From Sporisorium sorghi (Eukaryota > Basidiomycota > Ustilaginomycetes > Ustilaginales > Ustilaginaceae), in the NCBI GenBank assembly GCA_023212695.1, contig JALCCG010000153.1, positions 1-53,616 of the forward strand: a stretch of 53,616 bases of DNA, written 5' to 3'. The position numbers and the translations under genes are program-made. Of the stretch, positions 50,501-53,616 are shown one piece after another (position 1 is the first letter of the stretch; each line of letters opens with the position of its first letter). Under the pieces are notes generated by a model that searched no databases, was not told the DNA's origin, and saw nothing but the letters and a program-made list of their open reading frames with translations.

Positions 50501-51837
50501 CTGGTTCCATCCCGCGCCGTCAGCGTGCAGCATCCTCGACCAACCACGCGGCGTCATCGTCTCGCTCCAACCCGAATCATCTCGCTCGGCCCGCGCCTGC
50601 TTTGACTCCCAAGAGTCCCGCTCGCACCCGCCGTGACTCGCTCGGCTCGACGAATGCGGCGCACACCGAGAACAGCTCGATGGAGGCCAACGGTCACACC
50701 ACCTCTTCTCCACCCAGCGAGCTTCAGCCAGAAGAGGCTGTTGCTGCCAAGTCTACTGCTGCACCGTCTTCCACAGCTGCCGTGGTTGGAGGCGCAGCCA
50801 TCGTCGGTGCTGCCGTGTCACCTGCAGCAGCAGCTGCTGAGCACAGCCAGGACGATCGAAATGGTCAGAGCACCGCTGTCAACGGCACCAAAGCTGTCCC
50901 TGACCGCAACAAACCCATGCCAGACGTTCCCGATGACCAGAGCGGCGAGGACGGCGATATGTCCAAGAAGCTCGACGAGCTCGAGCTCGCCACCAAAGCC
51001 AACGGTGCCGACGACCAAGATGCGGATGCTGGCAGCGACGAAGCGCTCAACATGTTCGACGAGCCCGAAGACTTCCGCCCCAAGACGCCGCCGCCCACGG
51101 TCACGTATTACGAATTCCCCGGCACATTGTCCAAAGTGACGCTCAACCTCGTTGGTGCCCACCCGCTGTGGGGCCATCTTGCGTGGAACGCCAGTTTCAT
51201 TCTTTCGGACTTCCTGTGCGCCCACGCGCTTACGCTTACGAAAGGCAAGCGCGTGTTGGAGCTCGGAGCTGCAGCCGGCTTGCCGAGCATCGTCTGCAAC
51301 TGGGCCTCGGCTTCGCACGTTGTGGCCACGGACTATCCAGACCACGCGCTCATCGACAATCTGACCAAGAACGTCGTTCTCAACTGCCAGGACGACTCGT
51401 CGCCGCTGCGAGGTCCTGGGAAGTCGTTTGTCGAGGGCTACATCTGGGGCCGCGATCCTTCGTCCCTGCTTGAGAAAGTTGCCGACGAGCAAGGTAGACC
51501 GGGCAAGTTTGACCTGATTCTGCTTTCGGACCTCGTCTTCAACCACCAGGCTCACCCGGCGCTGCTCGAGACGTGCGAGGCGTGCATCGCCGATGCGGAT
51601 CCGAGCGTGGAGATGGAAGGCAGCATGAGCACGCCCTGCGTCCTTGTGTTCTTTACGCACCATCGACCGCACTTGGCGTACAAGGACATGCAGTTCTTCG
51701 ATATGGCCGAGGTGAAAGGTTGGAAGTTTGAAAAGCTCGGGGAATGGTTCCGCGAGCCCATGTTCCCGGAGGACCCGGGCGATGAGGTCGTTAGGTCGAC
51801 GATTCATGGGTTCAGGCTGTGGAGGGCTCCTGTCTGA
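47518..51837 (+). CDS. DENN-domain protein fused in frame to an EFM7-like N-terminal/lysine methyltransferase
   Basis: One uninterrupted frame of 1,439 codons. Residues about 78-560 form a DENN module: YAVFGLPKDPAVWTL, FYGSVLTVWSAADEKRAK, YAICIVSRYPIYNLLGDWNK, SFVCTFPGALDWGRGLLGID, SMWPLFKTLSIDNVLTICEI and LLFMSRHP-like RVLFMSRHPALMG. A coiled coil follows (about 660-805, heptad-like, Arg/Glu/Leu-rich), then Ser/Ala-rich linker. Residues about 1172-1439 match Efm7/Nnt1: NMFDEPEDFRP, GAHPLWGHLAWNASFILSDF, SAM motif I RVLELGAAAGLPSIV, VVATDYPD, FDLILLSDLVFNH, VFFTHHRPH and the terminal RSTIHGFRLWRAPV. Efm7 methylates the N-terminus and Lys2-3 of eEF1A; DENN modules are Rab exchange factors. Either a genuine fusion or two genes sharing a frame with an internal start (for example ATG near 50959). 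Confidence 0.88.
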   Translation: MLSANDTAGPSRSGSRAAGLGGRFSFSNLSVKSADARSGARTPKTAHRQFHSNPGPRSANTRTSSASVARSTDGNNIAQLYAVFGLPKDPAVWTLAEEDCTNGVHHIESAVGRFWRPEVLGCSICPPVNPTDEALKSPLSPSSTSGKKDASNNNAWGSDKKNGSNPKFIEMADGRGGVERAETARVLSKALKLSFTREIEISSGPINFPPSSTSHTFSFSVPTVKSSASGGAARPSTDVRKATAPFSVGAANVHNARSFSAVGEGFGLEGVSSRLPANAGAAGQDNPSVATFYGSVLTVWSAADEKRAKAIRKELGRLAKARTNGRTGANKSVNNQGQEIEEDYEGTSVLGHSLLPENNAFFMPYAICIVSRYPIYNLLGDWNKAAWFKYSRNIEMHNKLMAALLRHPAPRIGETFRLQSPDEDLSFVCTFPGALDWGRGLLGIDFSMWPLFKTLSIDNVLTICEIALAPAGRVLFMSRHPALMGMAVETIKYLVELCGWKGVAHQNCHARDVRIYLEDPGSWLIAINTELRSIIKPPPKEVCLVDLDINFVNCARPPLKAPSKGAARDKKRRKLIAALGFSSADYTIPREYVEAFPSGRFRPLSKVESSSRDVPYERLDSPSWWDQGALVGVFDQVLHEGTKPSLLKKIFGIRTDKQYVASETEAAAVLALRKRASNFVDARDGLENKIGRLNKRLAFLMSEGEMWRQQFDKIQQLVDRLTQEASDLRAKLDKERRESRRLSSTLQQRDMEYVQAQIQLRDTETAREKAQAELLRMRTAMENLESEREAMMDEIRNVLSSSGADESGMSSLNNLQTMTQNFGRIESPAMSDMSHNTEMHILKSRALAEQRISMGRPRTEAQKDSVAASKDAPATNGTSNAQASHHFPDEQMNSEIQKRTTAVTDQIAKIQQQLESTLTQLEGRRSATFERGVNGRRLSSSSVGSFHYERGAPSSIGHHNAVASSVGHGHALDASDSSRAVRPSEEVETINGDHAGSIPRRQRAASSTNHAASSSRSNPNHLARPAPALTPKSPARTRRDSLGSTNAAHTENSSMEANGHTTSSPPSELQPEEAVAAKSTAAPSSTAAVVGGAAIVGAAVSPAAAAAEHSQDDRNGQSTAVNGTKAVPDRNKPMPDVPDDQSGEDGDMSKKLDELELATKANGADDQDADAGSDEALNMFDEPEDFRPKTPPPTVTYYEFPGTLSKVTLNLVGAHPLWGHLAWNASFILSDFLCAHALTLTKGKRVLELGAAAGLPSIVCNWASASHVVATDYPDHALIDNLTKNVVLNCQDDSSPLRGPGKSFVEGYIWGRDPSSLLEKVADEQGRPGKFDLILLSDLVFNHQAHPALLETCEACIADADPSVEMEGSMSTPCVLVFFTHHRPHLAYKDMQFFDMAEVKGWKFEKLGEWFREPMFPEDPGDEVVRSTIHGFRLWRAPV

Positions 51838-52022
51838 GGGTGGTCCGCCAGTGTTCACTTGTACCGTCACAGTCACAGCCTGCAGTTGCATAAAACTACA
51901 GGGATCGCATCCATTCTTTTGTGTTTTCGTTCAAACCGATCGGTGTCGAAGTTTCGTCTTTTTTTCGCCGATTCTTGAGCCGTTGCTTGAAGGCTGCAGT
52001 GCGTGAGAGTTGCGGCAGCGTC

Positions 52023-53096
52023 CTACAGCCCGTTGTAATACTTGATCTTGTCCAACGGGCCGCCGAGTAGACCTGGCTGGGTCCCAAACACGTGCACGTC
52101 GGCTTGCAATGGCGTCGTAGTGCGCTCGAGGCACTCTGTGTACAGCCGCACCGCTTCTTTGTTGAGCCACACCTCGCCCCAGTCGCAGGCGCACTTCGAC
52201 ACCTTGCTGCACCGGAAGCACTTGAAGCCGCGGCTGGTGGCGGGCGGCGGGTGGCACGGGTGCCGGGTGCAGTTGGAGCACGCGACGTGGTGGCGCGCGA
52301 TGATGAGCGCGCGCGCGTCGGCGTAGGGCGAATTTGTGGGTGAGGAGGTGGTGGGCCACGGGTTGCGGCTCGGGCCTTCGTTGGTGTGGTGCGGGAGGCG
52401 GGCGTCGGAGGCGGGATGGTTGACAGTGGCCTGCTGGATGGAGGGCTGCGGAACGGCGCGTTGAGTAAAGGCAGGCGGAGGAGAAGGCGACTGCGGAACG
52501 GTAGGGTCCGCTTCGCTGCTGATCGGCGAGCTAGCGATCAGGTCGTGCGGATCATATGTCTCGGAGTCCGCATCATCATCGTAGTCCGAATCGACCCCGT
52601 AGTCCGAACCGTGCTCGTAACCCGCTTCGAGCCGGTAGTCCGAGTCGTCCGAGTCATCGATGATGTTTGGCGACGCAGACGGGTCATGTTGGCCAGGACG
52701 AGGCCTTCCCAGCGCGTCGATCTCGTCGTCAGTGAGTCCGACAAATTCATCCAGCGTCACCATCCGCAGCGTGAGCCGGTGCTGGATCATCTCAACGCCG
52801 TTGACGATTAGGTGCCGGAAACTATTGTCAACCCTAGGGATGCCGTTGACGGCCCGGCGATAAATGGTAATATCGACGCTGTTGCTCGTCGAGGCGACCG
52901 GGGTGGCGAATGCGCTAGTTGAAGGGTACGGACGCTGCGGAAGCGGAAGAGGCAAGGCTAGCTCGTCGACTTCGTCATCTGTGAGTCCGATGAGCTGGTG
53001 CAGCGTCACCATGCGCTGCGAAACGCGGTGCTGCACCATGTCGATGCCGTTGACAACGAGGCGGCGGAAGTTGCGGTCGAATGTACTGCGCGGCAT
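52023..53096 (-). CDS. Unrecognised protein with internal duplication and Cys cluster
   Basis: The protein has 357 residues and no recognised function. Residues 10-49 and 93-132 are a tandem duplication of a 40-residue unit (FRRLVVNGIDMVQHRVSQRM..., FRHLIVNGVEMIQHRLTLRM..., both ending GLTDDExDxLxxP), 24 of 40 identical by eye, spaced 83 residues. A fragment TIYRRAVNGIP (77-87) resembles the unit's start, suggesting a third partial copy. Residues 148-185 are Asp/Ser/Tyr-rich; 190-265 are Pro/Ser-rich. Near the C-terminus is a Cys cluster at 273, 276, 281, 293, 296, 302 and 304 (C-x2-C-x4-C-x11-C-x2-C-x5-C-x-C), reminiscent of zinc-binding motifs. Start at 53096 is the first ATG of the frame. 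It converges with the DENN-EFM7 gene. Confidence 0.75.
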   Translation of the reverse strand: MPRSTFDRNFRRLVVNGIDMVQHRVSQRMVTLHQLIGLTDDEVDELALPLPLPQRPYPSTSAFATPVASTSNSVDITIYRRAVNGIPRVDNSFRHLIVNGVEMIQHRLTLRMVTLDEFVGLTDDEIDALGRPRPGQHDPSASPNIIDDSDDSDYRLEAGYEHGSDYGVDSDYDDDADSETYDPHDLIASSPISSEADPTVPQSPSPPPAFTQRAVPQPSIQQATVNHPASDARLPHHTNEGPSRNPWPTTSSPTNSPYADARALIIARHHVACSNCTRHPCHPPPATSRGFKCFRCSKVSKCACDWGEVWLNKEAVRLYTECLERTTTPLQADVHVFGTQPGLLGGPLDKIKYYNGL

Positions 53097-53540
53097 GCTG
53101 AGCGGTGCGGTGGAGCGGCGAAGGCGTATAGTACTGTAAGATGTCGTTGGTGAGATCGCGGAGGAAGGACGGGCGATGGAGATGGAAGAGGTAAGGAAAG
53201 AAGAGTGCGGAAGCGGATCGCGATCTGTACCAGATCGAGCGCGACACTCGACGAGAAGAAACCTATCCTAGAACGACGGCTGCCAGCGCCCCCGTTGCGA
53301 GACGGCAATCACGTTGAACAAAGTTTCAAGTCGTGCAATCCAGTTGTCGAAAAGAAGCGTCGACACGCGTGACAAACAAGCTTGAGCACGCAGCAACCGA
53401 CTCACTGTACCGAGACCGCAAGACGATTCACTTGTGGGGCCCGCAGCAAGCTTCTCATGCGCTCACCGCTCATCGACTCGCCCCTCACGCTGTCAAATAC
53501 AGTTATGCTTTAGCAGACTGCGTTCGCTTCGCTTTCACAT

Positions 53541-53541
<1 letters not shown>
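53097..53541. other. Upstream flank of the Cys-cluster gene
   Basis: Short open frames only, none with a domain. Confidence 0.6.

Positions 53542-53616
<75 letters not shown>
53542..53616. repeat. Terminal poly-A run, 75 nt
   Basis: The window ends in uninterrupted A. It is more than twice the next longest homopolymer here (T30). It may be a true long tract where the assembly broke, or an assembly artefact. Confidence 0.9.

Noticed and set aside
1..53616. CRISPR arrays, bacterial operon signals, rRNA genes
   Set aside because: No regularly spaced repeats or rRNA-like sequence; gene structure is clearly eukaryotic.

Overview
The window looks like nuclear DNA of a basidiomycete, most likely a smut or smut-related yeast (Ustilaginomycotina, Ustilaginaceae-like). 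The evidence is long GC-rich reading frames with few introns, short GT-AG introns of about 75-160 nt, low-complexity Ser/Ala/Gln insertions in otherwise conserved proteins, a eukaryotic tRNA gene with a poly-T terminator, and a gene set typical of fungal core genomes. No genus is claimed.

Layout. 1-4.4 kb is accessory. A tyrosine-recombinase-like gene (minus strand, 146-3181) stays in one frame for about 1,011 codons but carries three in-frame stops. Inverted repeats lie on both sides of it, and a 3' scrap of an EFM7-type methyltransferase gene sits beside it. 4.4-10.2 kb holds a secreted RNase T2, MSH2, and a three-exon YkoF/Ecm15-like gene. 10.4-24.7 kb holds MON1, a NIPA-type transporter, an Smr-domain protein, TMA22/DENR and two Ser-rich proteins of unknown function. 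24.7-30.6 kb is mostly non-coding around an AGE2-like ArfGAP. 30.6-33.1 kb is a sugar transporter whose frame needs an 8-nt microexon. 33.5-34.5 kb is a frameshifted copy of the C-terminal half of the recombinase-like gene. 34.9-46.2 kb holds RPC82, PUS4, a monoacylglycerol-lipase-like hydrolase, tRNA-Thr(AGU), a HIT protein, COQ3 and MPP10. 47.5-51.8 kb is one 1,439-codon frame joining a DENN module to an EFM7-like eEF1A methyltransferase. 52.0-53.1 kb is an unrecognised protein with an internal duplication and a Cys cluster. The window ends in 75 consecutive A.

Most genes are unlinked housekeeping functions: mismatch repair, vesicle traffic, translation, Pol III transcription, tRNA and rRNA maturation, and ubiquinone synthesis. 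The unusual content is the decayed recombinase at the left end with its flanking repeats, a second relic of it 31 kb away, the methyltransferase 3' scrap, the DENN-EFM7 frame, and the duplicated Cys-rich gene at the right end. Five spliced genes were reconstructed by hand from splice signals and family motifs (RNase T2, YkoF/Ecm15-like, sugar transporter, lipase, COQ3). All function calls come from reading the sequence; no database search was run.
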